DNA from: Cyclobacterium xiamenense
Lineage (GTDB): Bacteria; Bacteroidota; Bacteroidia; Cytophagales; Cyclobacteriaceae
Direction: 5' to 3'
NCBI RefSeq assembly: GCF_009467825.1
Contig: NZ_WIOK01000041.1
Span: 1 to 40,620 of the forward strand
Length of the DNA: 40,620 bases
In this document: positions 8,338 to 16,003 of the stretch, piece by piece
Position numbering within the stretch: the stretch's first letter is position 1
Layout of the letters: each line of letters opens with the position of its first letter
The notes under the pieces: generated by a model
Databases searched by the model: none
What the model was told of the DNA's origin: nothing
Seen by the model: the letters and a program-made list of their open reading frames with translations, nothing else
Program-made: the position numbers and the translations under genes

Positions 8338-9069
8338 ATGGAAGATAAAAACCGGGTACGGATCAACAAGTATTTGAGCGAAGTGGGCTACTGTTCCCGC
8401 CGGGCGGCCGACAAACTCATTGAAGCCGGCCGGGTCACCATCAATGGGAAAGTTCCGGAAATGGGAACGAAGATCGGAGCGGGAGACAGCGTACGGGTGG
8501 ATGGAAAATTGATCGCGGAGCCGGAGGAAAAACCCGTTTATATCGCCCTGAACAAACCGGTGGGCATCGTTTGCACCACCGATACGGAAGGAGAAAAGGA
8601 CAATATCATCGATTTTATCAACCATCCCCGGCGAATATTTCCCATCGGTCGCCTGGACAAGCCCAGCGAAGGACTCATTCTGTTGACAAGCGACGGGGAT
8701 ATCGTCAATAAAATCCTGCGTGCAGGCAACCGCCACGAAAAGGAATACCTGGTCCGGGTAAACAAGCCCATTCGTCCGGATTTTATCGAGAAGATGAGCA
8801 GCGGTGTGCCCATATTGGGGGTCATGACCCGAACCTGTGAGGTGAGGCAGTTGGGAAAAAACACCTTCAAAATTATTCTGACCCAGGGCCTCAACCGCCA
8901 AATCCGCCGCATGTGCGAATACCTGGGCTACCAGGTGGTGTCGCTGAAGCGTATCCGCATCATGAATATTCGCCTGGACCTGCCTACCGGCCAATGGCGG
9001 GATCTGAGCGCCTCCGAATTGCAGGAAATACAGCAATTGCTTGTCCACTCCTCCAAAACCCAGCCCTGA
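8338..9069 (+). CDS. rluF: 23S rRNA pseudouridine synthase RluF-type
   Basis: A 243-residue pseudouridine synthase of the RsuA/RluB/E/F group. An S4 RNA-binding domain occupies about residues 6-60 ([20 protein letters not shown]). The catalytic motif [10 protein letters not shown] places the nucleophilic Asp at 107. The downstream stretch [19 protein letters not shown], then RIRIMNI and GQWRDL, matches RluF more closely than RluB or RluE from memory of the E. coli proteins; RluF modifies U2604 of 23S rRNA. Start ATG immediately follows the ddl stop. No terminator is obvious after it, and the tRNA-like RNA element begins 150 nt later. Confidence 0.88.
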   Translation: MEDKNRVRINKYLSEVGYCSRRAADKLIEAGRVTINGKVPEMGTKIGAGDSVRVDGKLIAEPEEKPVYIALNKPVGIVCTTDTEGEKDNIIDFINHPRRIFPIGRLDKPSEGLILLTSDGDIVNKILRAGNRHEKEYLVRVNKPIRPDFIEKMSSGVPILGVMTRTCEVRQLGKNTFKIILTQGLNRQIRRMCEYLGYQVVSLKRIRIMNIRLDLPTGQWRDLSASELQEIQQLLVHSSKTQP

Positions 9070-9247
9070 AAAGCGGGTTAACGGCCCGTAAAGCCATTTT
9101 TTGCCATTTACGTTGAAAAATAGTCAATTCCTTGTTCGATTTTTTAGTCTCAGTTATTAAAAGTATAATAAAAACAGTTTTTTAATAAAAATACTGTAAA
9201 AAATTGCTTAATTTGTTGTTGAAATTTTATTTTATCGATCCATTTAT

Positions 9248-9255
9248 TACCTTTG
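9248..9255 (+). promoter_or_regulatory. -7 box of RNA element, copy 1
   Basis: TACCTTTG is an exact TAnnTTTG. It is kept in both copies although the base two positions before it differs. An AT-rich stretch precedes it, but no -33 TTTG lies at the usual 19-21 nt spacing. Transcription would start near 9261. Confidence 0.55.
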
Positions 9256-9408
9256 AGATATCAAACAAAGACAAACGGTCTTGACTGGCGTAACAGCCAG
9301 CAGTTTTGACACAATACTGTAGGATGATGAAACCTGCCTTCGGTAGGCGAGTAAAAGGCGACAACGCTTTTTCGTTTTTATCTTCATGCAAAATAAGATC
9401 ACACACAC

Positions 9409-9532
9409 TGTAGGGTGATGAAACTGGCAGACATGCCCTCCTGTCTCGGGGGTGGGGAGTCCGGAATAAAGCAAATAGCGAGCTCGTATTTTGCCCAACC
9501 GCCCCGTGGAGGTTCGAATCCTTCTCCTACAG
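9409..9532 (+). tRNA. Class II tRNA-like domain, loop reads GUC, copy 1
   Basis: A cloverleaf can be drawn. Acceptor TGTAGGG (9409-9415) pairs with TCCTACA (9525-9531). The D arm has a 3-bp ATG/CAT stem and a loop reading AAACTGGCAGA, closely like tRNA-Leu. The anticodon stem is CCCTC/GGGGG with loop CTGTCTC (9441-9447), whose positions 34-36 are GUC. A very long variable arm of about 55 nt contains a GCAAATA...TATTTTGC hairpin. The T arm is GGAGG-TTCGAAT-CCTTC. Oddities: a Leu-type body with an Asp-type anticodon, pyrimidine at 37, G at 73, no encoded CCA, and C before the 5' end able to pair with G73. It may be a pseudo-tRNA or an allo-tRNA-like molecule, or serve another function. Confidence 0.4.
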
Positions 9533-9565
9533 CAGGTTATTTTGGGTTTATTGTTAATTGACTAA

Positions 9566-9597
9566 AGCTATGAAACGTTGTTTCATGGCTTTTTTTG
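9566..9597 (+). terminator. Intrinsic terminator of RNA element, copy 1
   Basis: AGCTATGAAAC (9566-9576) pairs with GTTTCATGGCT (9580-9590), an 11-bp stem with one G-U pair and a three-base loop, followed directly by T7. A textbook rho-independent terminator, identical in the second copy. Confidence 0.85.
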
Positions 9598-9787
9598 TGC
9601 GCAGTCCCGAGGGATTGGCGGCATGTCGAAGTGTCGTGGTACTGCCCTGCACTCCGGAGTTGCCGGTATCCCCGGATTCCTGCCCAACTGGGGGGAAGTA
9701 CCAGCAAAGGCCGCGGGCCTTTTGCCGGATCGATGAGGTGCAAACCAACTCGCTTTCATCGATTTTTTTAGGGGCTATCCCTAGTGG

Positions 9788-10447
9788 CTAGTTGAATTCC
9801 CACCGTACAAATAGTCCGTAGTTTTCACCAACCGATTTTTCCGGCCCGTATTGGTCCAGGTTGGCCCCTACGCCAAAAATAAGTTGGTCTTTTTTCAGGC
9901 CGCCGCGCAGGTAGACAAAACTCCGGTTGTGCTGCCCTTCGGACAGGTTCTGATTGTAGATAAACTGTAGCCTGCTGTATAGGGACCAACCCTTGCCAAT
10001 GGGAGGCCGGTATTCGTACAGGCCAAATAAGCCCAGGTCGTTGTTGCCGTTAAGGAAGTACGAGGCGACGGTCACGGCAAGAAATGTCCGGGAAGCATAC
10101 ACATGTTGCGGTCCGAGGATGGGCGAGAACCCCACCGCATCGTTGTTTTCCACCCCTGCCATCACACCAAAACCCTTTTTAAAGGTGTAATTCACCTGCA
10201 CGGGAATGGTCAGGGAATTTTCCCGCATGTCGTTTCTGTAGTCCGCGGCAAAGGTCGCAATGCTCAACAAGCCAAAGTGGCTCTGTTCGCTGAATTTCTT
10301 GATCACCTCCATCTGAAAAAAGAACCGGTCGTGTCCGAAAAGGACCTCAACCGGAAGCGGGGGTTTCGGTTTCTGTGCCGCGCTACTAAGCGGCAAGGCA
10401 GGAAGCAGGAAACAGGTAAGCAGTAGCGTTCGAAGTATTATTTTCAT
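9788..10447 (-). CDS. Predicted outer membrane beta-barrel protein
   Basis: About 219 residues from the ATG at 10447, which begins a clean signal peptide (MKIILRTLLLTCFLLPALPL..SSAAQ). The mature part alternates polar and hydrophobic residues, with many aromatic residues and glycines, and ends LFVRWEFN with a terminal aromatic-Asn pattern. This is typical of small Bacteroidota outer membrane barrels. I cannot assign a family or function. A longer open frame to 10501 is rejected because it would begin upstream of the -7 box at 10482-10475. Gene stands alone. Confidence 0.7.
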   Translation of the reverse strand: MKIILRTLLLTCFLLPALPLSSAAQKPKPPLPVEVLFGHDRFFFQMEVIKKFSEQSHFGLLSIATFAADYRNDMRENSLTIPVQVNYTFKKGFGVMAGVENNDAVGFSPILGPQHVYASRTFLAVTVASYFLNGNNDLGLFGLYEYRPPIGKGWSLYSRLQFIYNQNLSEGQHNRSFVYLRGGLKKDQLIFGVGANLDQYGPEKSVGENYGLFVRWEFN

Positions 10448-10474
10448 GGCGTGTATTTTTACGGCTGGGAATAC

Positions 10475-10482
10475 CAAAGGTA
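10475..10482 (-). promoter_or_regulatory. -7 box for beta-barrel gene
   Basis: TACCTTTG on the minus strand, 27 nt before the ATG at 10447. Exact TAnnTTTG match. Confidence 0.5.
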
Positions 10483-10538
10483 GGAGGCTCTGGAAGCCCA
10501 AACCTTGCCCTAGCGCAAGGATTTGCCGTCAAAACCCG

Positions 10539-11117
10539 TCATAGCTGGGATTTCAACCGACTCAAGGTGTAGGGCGTCACGCCCAGGTAGGAAGCCACCA
10601 TTTTGCTGGAAAGGCGGCTTAAAATGCCCGGATGGTGCTCCATCACCCATTTTAGCCGGTCCAGGGCAGGCAAATTTAAAAAATGATAAATCCGTTGTTG
10701 GGAAGTCACATAGGCCATTTCCAATAGGTGCCGGTAGGCCTTGTTTACCTGCGGTACGGTTTCTACCAACTCCAGGTAGTCGGTTTTGGATACGACCAAC
10801 AGTTCCGAGGGTTCCGCGGCCTGAATGTACTCCATGGAGGGCTTGCCTTCGATCAGGCTGGACAGGGCTGTAGCAAATTTGCCTTCGAAGGCAAAATAGC
10901 GGGTGGCGACTTCCCCGGCCAAATTGACCGAGTAAAAACGCAAGCAGCCCTTGACCACAAACAGGTTAAACGGACAGGTCTCCCCTTCTCGCAAAAGGAT
11001 CTCGTTTCGCCTTACTTTTTTGGGGGTAAAGAACCGGGAAATGCGAGCGAATTCTTGGTTGGTCAGGGGGGATTTTTGGTGAAAATACCTGAAAAGGCAA
11101 TCGTAAGCGGCGGTCAT
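10539..11117 (-). CDS. Crp/Fnr-family transcriptional regulator
   Basis: A 192-residue protein with a cNMP-binding-like beta-roll (RNEILLREGETCPFNLFVVKGCLRFY, in part) and a C-terminal HTH (KMVASYLGVTPYTLSRLKSQ). It resembles the regulator at 2168-2728 in length and layout. It lacks an Fnr-type cysteine set. It lies between the beta-barrel gene and the sugar operon, on the same strand. It is 128 nt past the end of the operon, so it is probably its own unit. Effector and targets are unknown. Confidence 0.85.
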   Translation of the reverse strand: MTAAYDCLFRYFHQKSPLTNQEFARISRFFTPKKVRRNEILLREGETCPFNLFVVKGCLRFYSVNLAGEVATRYFAFEGKFATALSSLIEGKPSMEYIQAAEPSELLVVSKTDYLELVETVPQVNKAYRHLLEMAYVTSQQRIYHFLNLPALDRLKWVMEHHPGILSRLSSKMVASYLGVTPYTLSRLKSQL

Positions 11118-11245
11118 TCAGCTAATTTAACCAAATACCCGGAAAGTCGGGAGCCAATCCTGGGAAAAAGTGAGGTCCGTTGGGGCCGAAAATCCCTACG
11201 CTTATCCCTAGCTGCGACGCTTTACAGTAGCGCATTGCCGGTCGG

Positions 11246-12751
11246 CTACACCCCGTGCTTTTGGGCAATTAGTTCCTGCCAGGCCCGGTAACTGGCGGCG
11301 ACGGCCGCATTATTGACCGGTAGGATGTTGGTTCGTTCCTGAAACCCTTGTAGCACTTCCAGGTTGGGGAAAATACCGGCCTGCAGTCCCGCCAGGTAGG
11401 CTGCCCCCAGGGCAGATACGTCCGCATTGGCCATCCGACTGACCTGCTTTTGCAAAAGATCGGCAAGAAATTGGGTGACAAATGCATTGTTGCTGATGCC
11501 GCCATCGACCATTAGGCGTTCGAGGTCCAGGCCGCTGTCCTGTTCCATGGCAGTAATCACATCCTTGATTTGATAGGGAATGGACTCCAGGGCTGCCCGG
11601 ACGACATGGCCCTTGTGGCAATCAAACGTTAGCCCAACCAGAGAGGCCTTTCGGCTCATGTCCCAATGGGGGGCTCCAAGTCCACTGAAGGCAGGAATCA
11701 AATAGACGCCCTGACTTGATTCCAATGCGCTTGCCATGGCTTCGGTTTCCGTGCTGTCGGAAAACAGGTTCAACTGCTGTTTGAGCCATTCCAGGCTGGC
11801 ACCGCAGGAAACGATGACTCCCTCCAGCCCGTAGGCCACCTCTTCTGCGGTGCTCCAGCAGATGGTGGTGACCATTCCATGGGCGGAAGGGATGGGACGG
11901 TTTCCAGCATGCATCAGCACGGAGCAGCCCGTACCCAAGGTGGCTTTGGCCGTTCCGGGCGTAAAACAGCCTTCGCCAAAGGCCGCCGCATGGGAATCGC
12001 CGATCATGGCGGAGATCGGAATGGGGCGATCAAAGAGCCCATTGAAATCCGATTGACCAAAATCCGCGGCAGAGGGCCGGACTTCCGGCAGCTGAATGCC
12101 GGTTAACCCCAGCTGTCCGACCAAATCCCAGTCCCAGTCCAGCCGCCGCAGATCGAAAAACAGGGTACGGGAAGCATTGGTATAGTCGGTAAGATAGGCC
12201 TCGCCGGCTGTAAGCGCGTATAGCAGCCAGGTATCCACGGTTCCGAAATAGGCCGTTCCAGCCTGCATGGCTTTTCTGACCGTTGGATCCTGCTCCCGGA
12301 GCCAGATCAACTTGGTTCCCGAAAAATAAGGATCGATGATCAGTCCGGTGGTTTCCTTGATGCGTCCTTCCAGCCCTTGTTCTTTTAGCCGCTTGCAAAT
12401 GGGAATGGAGCGCTTGCATTGCCAGACGATGGCATTGCATAGGGGCTTGCCTTGCCGATCCCATACCAAAAAGGTTTCCCGTTGATTGGAAATACCACAG
12501 GTCCGGATGTGGGCACGGGAATACCCGGCTTGTTCGAAATCGCTGAGGCATGTTTTCAAGGCATCCAGTACGTTTGCGAGCAGATCCCCGGGAACCTGTT
12601 CTACCCAGCCTCCTTCCAGGTACAGGCTGCTCAAGGGGGCGGTAGATTTGGCGATGGGCTGCCCCTTTTGGTCAATGATCAGTACCTTGGTTCCACTGGT
12701 ACCCTGATCGATGGAAAGGATAAAACAGTTGTTGTCTTGATTTTTGTTCAT
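11246..12751 (-). CDS. FGGY-family carbohydrate kinase (glycerol-kinase-like)
   Basis: A 501-residue FGGY kinase that would phosphorylate the ketose made by the operon's isomerase. Phosphate-binding DQGTSGTK is at 15-22. Residues that hold glycerol in GlpK are kept: NQRET with R91/E92, PYFSGTK with Y142, and D252 as catalytic base. But the GlpK stretch GDQQAA reads GDSHAA here, so the pocket differs. It is the last gene of a nine-gene operon with a split transketolase, which argues against plain glycerol use. In the D-apiose scheme it would be the D-apulose kinase; that is inference. Other small polyol or ketose substrates remain possible. Confidence 0.85.
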   Translation of the reverse strand: MNKNQDNNCFILSIDQGTSGTKVLIIDQKGQPIAKSTAPLSSLYLEGGWVEQVPGDLLANVLDALKTCLSDFEQAGYSRAHIRTCGISNQRETFLVWDRQGKPLCNAIVWQCKRSIPICKRLKEQGLEGRIKETTGLIIDPYFSGTKLIWLREQDPTVRKAMQAGTAYFGTVDTWLLYALTAGEAYLTDYTNASRTLFFDLRRLDWDWDLVGQLGLTGIQLPEVRPSAADFGQSDFNGLFDRPIPISAMIGDSHAAAFGEGCFTPGTAKATLGTGCSVLMHAGNRPIPSAHGMVTTICWSTAEEVAYGLEGVIVSCGASLEWLKQQLNLFSDSTETEAMASALESSQGVYLIPAFSGLGAPHWDMSRKASLVGLTFDCHKGHVVRAALESIPYQIKDVITAMEQDSGLDLERLMVDGGISNNAFVTQFLADLLQKQVSRMANADVSALGAAYLAGLQAGIFPNLEVLQGFQERTNILPVNNAAVAASYRAWQELIAQKHGV

Positions 12752-12813
12752 AAGGTTTTCGGTTGAGGGGCTGCCGCGTTACCTGGCTCCGGGGTAATGC
12801 GCAAAGCCGGTAC

Positions 12814-13788
12814 TTATTTCCGGGTGTTGGCTTTATCGATCATCACAGCCAATAGGATGACCAGGCCCTTCACCACCTGTTGCCAGAAGGGCGATACGTT
12901 CAAGAGGACCAATCCATTGTTTAGCACGCCGATAATGACCCCACCCAGCACGGCACCCAGGATACTCCCCTTGCCGCCGGACAGGGAGGTGCCGCCGATA
13001 ACCACGGCGGCGATGGCATCCAGCTCGTAGCTGATTCCGGCATTGGGCTGGGCAGAGTCCAGGCGGGAGGTGACAAGGATGCCTCCGACGGCGGCCAGCC
13101 CTCCGGCCAGGGCATAGACGGACATTTTCACCTTATTGATCGCAATCCCCGATAGCCGTGCAGCCCGCTCATTGCCGCCGATGGCATACACGTATCGTCC
13201 AAACCGGGTTTTGTTGGTCAACAGCACGGCCCATGCCACGATCACTGCGGTGATCCAAACCGGCATGGGAATTCCCAGAAACCAGCCCGTTCCCAAAAAA
13301 GCAAACTGCTCGCCCAGTCCATTGATTGGAAAGCCACCGGTCCACAACATGGTAAGTCCCCTGGCGATGGTCAACATGGCCAGCGTGGCTACGAAGGGAG
13401 GCACACTAAAGCGGGTAATGGTCCATCCATTGAACCAACCCAGGCCTACACCCAGCGCCAGTCCGACCATCACCGCTCCCAGGGGTGCGAAACCCACAAA
13501 GAGATTCAGGGATTCAAAAGCAAGACCGTTTTTTAAAAGGGAAGCCGTCACGGCACCACACAAGGCAAGGATAGACCCTACAGAGAGGTCGATACCGGCT
13601 GTCAGAATAACCAGGGTCATGCCCACCGAAAGGCAGATGTTCACCGATACTTGCCGCATCACGTTCCAGGCGTTGGCAGTGGTCAGGAAGCGGTCGGAAA
13701 GAATACTCAGGACCAAACAAAGGATAAACAGGGCGATCAAAGACTGGAACCTGGATAGCTGATGGGTTGGGATTTTTAAAGCGGTCAT
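12814..13788 (-). CDS. Ribose-type ABC transporter permease
   Basis: A 324-residue membrane protein of the RbsC/BPD_transp_2 family, the channel subunit of a CUT2 sugar importer. Hydrophobic helices fill the length, with the family patterns LSVGMTLVILTAGIDLSVGS, GFFNG-like turn GWFNGWTITRF and the ATPase-contact region GGTSLSGGKGSILGAVLGG. The ATG at 13786-13788 overlaps the stop of the ATPase gene by 4 nt (ATGA), so translation is coupled. The sugar kinase follows after 62 nt. Confidence 0.93.
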   Translation of the reverse strand: MTALKIPTHQLSRFQSLIALFILCLVLSILSDRFLTTANAWNVMRQVSVNICLSVGMTLVILTAGIDLSVGSILALCGAVTASLLKNGLAFESLNLFVGFAPLGAVMVGLALGVGLGWFNGWTITRFSVPPFVATLAMLTIARGLTMLWTGGFPINGLGEQFAFLGTGWFLGIPMPVWITAVIVAWAVLLTNKTRFGRYVYAIGGNERAARLSGIAINKVKMSVYALAGGLAAVGGILVTSRLDSAQPNAGISYELDAIAAVVIGGTSLSGGKGSILGAVLGGVIIGVLNNGLVLLNVSPFWQQVVKGLVILLAVMIDKANTRK

Positions 13789-15323
13789 GGGCTTGGGTGT
13801 TTTTTGGGAATGGCGGCAGTGAGGATGCGGTCTTCGGACGTGCTTTCATCAATGGGAATCGTAGCGGTTAATCTGCCTTCCGAGAGCACCAGTACCCGAT
13901 CGGCCACGGCCAGTATCTCGGGCAGTTCGGAGGAAACCACGAGCAGGCCCAATCCTTCGGTAGCCAGATTCCGGATCAGTTTGTAAATTTCGTTTTTGGC
14001 GGGAATGTCAATGCCGCGGGTGGGCTCATCGAGCAGGAGTACCTTGGGTTTGGTAGCCAGCCATTTTGCGAGGACCACTTTTTGCTGGTTACCGCCACTC
14101 AGGTTTTCCACCCGCTGCCGAATGCCGGTAGTTTTGATCTGCAGCTCTCGCCGGTATTTTTCAGCCAATTGCGCTTCTTTCCCCTCCTGGATCCAGCCTC
14201 CCGAAACCAGCTCATCCAGTACGGCGAGGCTGGTATTTTGGGCGATGTCCATTCCCAGGACCAGTCCCTCCTGCTTTCGGTCTTCGGGTACCAGGCCCAG
14301 ACCGGCTTGCATGGCTTCCTTTGGCCTGCGAAAGGGTCCTTTGCGGCCGCCCAGCGCAATGGACCCCTCGACCTGTCCCGGACGCAGCCCAAACAGGGCC
14401 TCCAGCAGTTCGGTCCTCCCGGCGCCCATCAATCCAAATAGGCCCAGCACTTCTCCTTTGAACAGGTCAAAGTCGATGGCTTTTAACAAATACCGCTGCT
14501 CTCGGTTCGGGTCGGTAAGGGCTAAATCCCGTACCTGCAACAGGCAATCGGAGGAGACGCTGCTTCTATCGTTTCGGTGGAGTTGCAGTTCCCGGCCCAC
14601 CATTTTTCGGATCAAGGCATCGCTGCTTGTATCTTTCAATGCACCTGTCTCAATCAACTTTCCGTCCCGCAAAACCACGTAATTATCGGCGATCTCAAAC
14701 AACTCATCCAATTTATGAGAAATGTAAGCAATGGCCTTTCCTTCCTTTTTGAGCGTGCGGATGATGTGGAAAAGTACGGCTACTTCATTCTCGCTAATCG
14801 CAGAGGTGGGTTCGTCCATGATGAGCACCTGGCTGTCGAGCGACAGGGCTTTGGCAATTTCCACCAATTGCTGCTGCCCCACTTTCAGCTGCTCTACCGG
14901 AGTATCCGGGTCAAGGGCTAACCCGACCCGCTCCAGCAGGGCCTGGCACTGCTCCCGCATCATCTTTACATCCAGGAAGCCAAGCGAGGTCCGCGGTTCC
15001 CTTCCCAAAAATACATTTTCCCGGATACATAATTGAGGGATCAGGTTCAACTCCTGGTGAATCATGCTGATTCCGCGGTCCTGGGCTGATTTTGGATCGG
15101 TAAACGTGACCGGCTCTCCGGCATAAAAAAGCCTGCCCTGGTAATCGGCATACACCCCCGATATGATTTTCATCAGGGTAGATTTTCCAGCTCCGTTTTC
15201 TCCCAGAATTGCCGTAACCTTCCCCGGGTACAAATCCAGGCTCACCTGCTGCAGGGCCTGAATGCCGGCAAAGGATTTACTGATCGAATCAACCCGTAAC
15301 AGGGCTTCAGTTGGCTGTTTCAT
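13785..15323 (-). CDS. Ribose-type ABC transporter ATP-binding protein
   Basis: A CUT2-type double ATPase (about 512 residues) like RbsA/XylG. The first module has Walker A GENGAGKST and Walker B VLIMDEPTSA with signature LKVGQQQLVEIA. The second has a degenerate Walker A (GLMGAGRTE), a full signature LSGGNQQKVVLA and Walker B VLLLDEPTRG, the usual asymmetry in this family. The frame opens with a TTG at 15344, but the ATG at 15323 is preferred. It overlaps the end of the DUF2291 gene by 17 nt. It energises uptake through the permease encoded next. Confidence 0.93.
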   Translation of the reverse strand: MKQPTEALLRVDSISKSFAGIQALQQVSLDLYPGKVTAILGENGAGKSTLMKIISGVYADYQGRLFYAGEPVTFTDPKSAQDRGISMIHQELNLIPQLCIRENVFLGREPRTSLGFLDVKMMREQCQALLERVGLALDPDTPVEQLKVGQQQLVEIAKALSLDSQVLIMDEPTSAISENEVAVLFHIIRTLKKEGKAIAYISHKLDELFEIADNYVVLRDGKLIETGALKDTSSDALIRKMVGRELQLHRNDRSSVSSDCLLQVRDLALTDPNREQRYLLKAIDFDLFKGEVLGLFGLMGAGRTELLEALFGLRPGQVEGSIALGGRKGPFRRPKEAMQAGLGLVPEDRKQEGLVLGMDIAQNTSLAVLDELVSGGWIQEGKEAQLAEKYRRELQIKTTGIRQRVENLSGGNQQKVVLAKWLATKPKVLLLDEPTRGIDIPAKNEIYKLIRNLATEGLGLLVVSSELPEILAVADRVLVLSEGRLTATIPIDESTSEDRILTAAIPKKHPSP

Positions 15324-15966
15324 CTGGATTGTTTTCGAAGTCAATGGATATGGGTATCACCTCCAGTTCAGCCAGATTTACCTGGCTGCGGTTCATTTCG
15401 ATGGCCCCGGTAAAGCGAATTGACCGATCAGGGGTCGCCCCTTGTTTGAGGGGTGGAAGTACTTCCGTCCGAACGATGGCATTGAGGGCTTCGGAGACCT
15501 TGTTGAAGTCCATGGTGTTGTCAAAATCCTGGATGTTAATCTTGCCGCTGCCATCCCGGACTGCATTGCCGAAAATATATTCGGTAGCCAGGTTGACGCT
15601 GGGCAGGTTTTCTTTGCCCTCCAGGGAAAGAGTAAGGGCATTTTCGCCGATTTGTTGCAGGGTTCCTGAGCCACTAACGAAAAAGAAGCGGATGTTTCCG
15701 ATCCCCACCGCGTTTGAATGTTCGTCGAAGGCAGCGCCGGGATTTTGTTCCAGCATTTCCATCAACGTTCCCAGGTCAACGGCTTCGTCCAGGCTGTTTA
15801 TTAGTTCCTGCTCCCAGAAATCCCGGGCAAAGGCTTCGGGATCAAAGGCGCCGACGTTTGCCCGGGCGCGTACCTCGTCCAGCTTTTCAAAACGCAGGGT
15901 ACTGAACAGAATCAGCACCGCGGTGAGTCCCAGCAATACGTTTTTCCACTTGGCTATGCTCTTCAT
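15307..15966 (-). CDS. DUF2291-family protein of the sugar ABC locus
   Basis: A 219-residue protein with one N-terminal membrane anchor or signal (WKNVLLGLTAVLILFSTLRF) and a soluble extracytoplasmic domain. Sequence character and position match DUF2291, a predicted periplasmic family found next to CUT2 sugar ABC transporters. No Cys for lipidation is seen after the hydrophobic stretch. Function is unknown; an accessory role in sugar capture or transporter assembly is a guess from its neighbours. It lies 37 nt after the binding-protein gene and overlaps the ATPase gene. Confidence 0.7.
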   Translation of the reverse strand: MKSIAKWKNVLLGLTAVLILFSTLRFEKLDEVRARANVGAFDPEAFARDFWEQELINSLDEAVDLGTLMEMLEQNPGAAFDEHSNAVGIGNIRFFFVSGSGTLQQIGENALTLSLEGKENLPSVNLATEYIFGNAVRDGSGKINIQDFDNTMDFNKVSEALNAIVRTEVLPPLKQGATPDRSIRFTGAIEMNRSQVNLAELEVIPISIDFENNPDETAN

Positions 15967-16003
15967 CGCGCATTGGGTTTATTGGGATAACTTTTTGGTT
16001 GGC

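Larger units (their letters stand above)
9261..9597 (+). ncRNA. Structured RNA with 3' tRNA-like domain, copy 1
   Basis: Inferred transcript of about 335 nt between the -7 box and the intrinsic terminator. The 5' part folds into three simple hairpins: CTGGC/GCCAG (9285-9300), CCTGC/GTAGG (9333-9347) and an 8-bp stem closing ACAA (9353-9372). The 3' part (9409-9532) is a class II tRNA-like cloverleaf. Comparing the copies, one change turns a G-U pair of hairpin 2 into G-C, and three fall in hairpin loops (ACAA becomes the GNRA loop GCGA). No stem is broken. That supports a selected RNA fold. It is not tmRNA, RNase P or SRP RNA as far as I can see. No open frame of note lies inside it. Confidence 0.6.
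9225..9598 (+). repeat. 374 bp duplicated RNA element, copy 1
   Basis: The whole element recurs at 21686-22059, in the same orientation and with exactly the same length, without gaps. By eye there are ten substitutions, all in the first 180 nt; from about 9400 to the end the copies are identical. Each copy carries its own promoter box, hairpins, tRNA-like domain and terminator. The region 9599-9787, up to the next gene, shows nothing I can name. Confidence 0.9.

Noticed and set aside
7756-9048. A 430-codon minus-strand open frame opposite ddl and rluF
   Set aside because: It spans two clear plus-strand genes and is their shadow.
9409-9532. Ordinary tRNA-Leu or tRNA-Asp gene
   Set aside because: The body is Leu-like but the anticodon would be GUC, position 37 is a pyrimidine and the variable arm is far too long; listed only as tRNA-like.
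9225-9598. tmRNA
   Set aside because: A Leu-type D arm and a full anticodon arm are present, and no tag-reading frame or usual tmRNA 5' end is visible.
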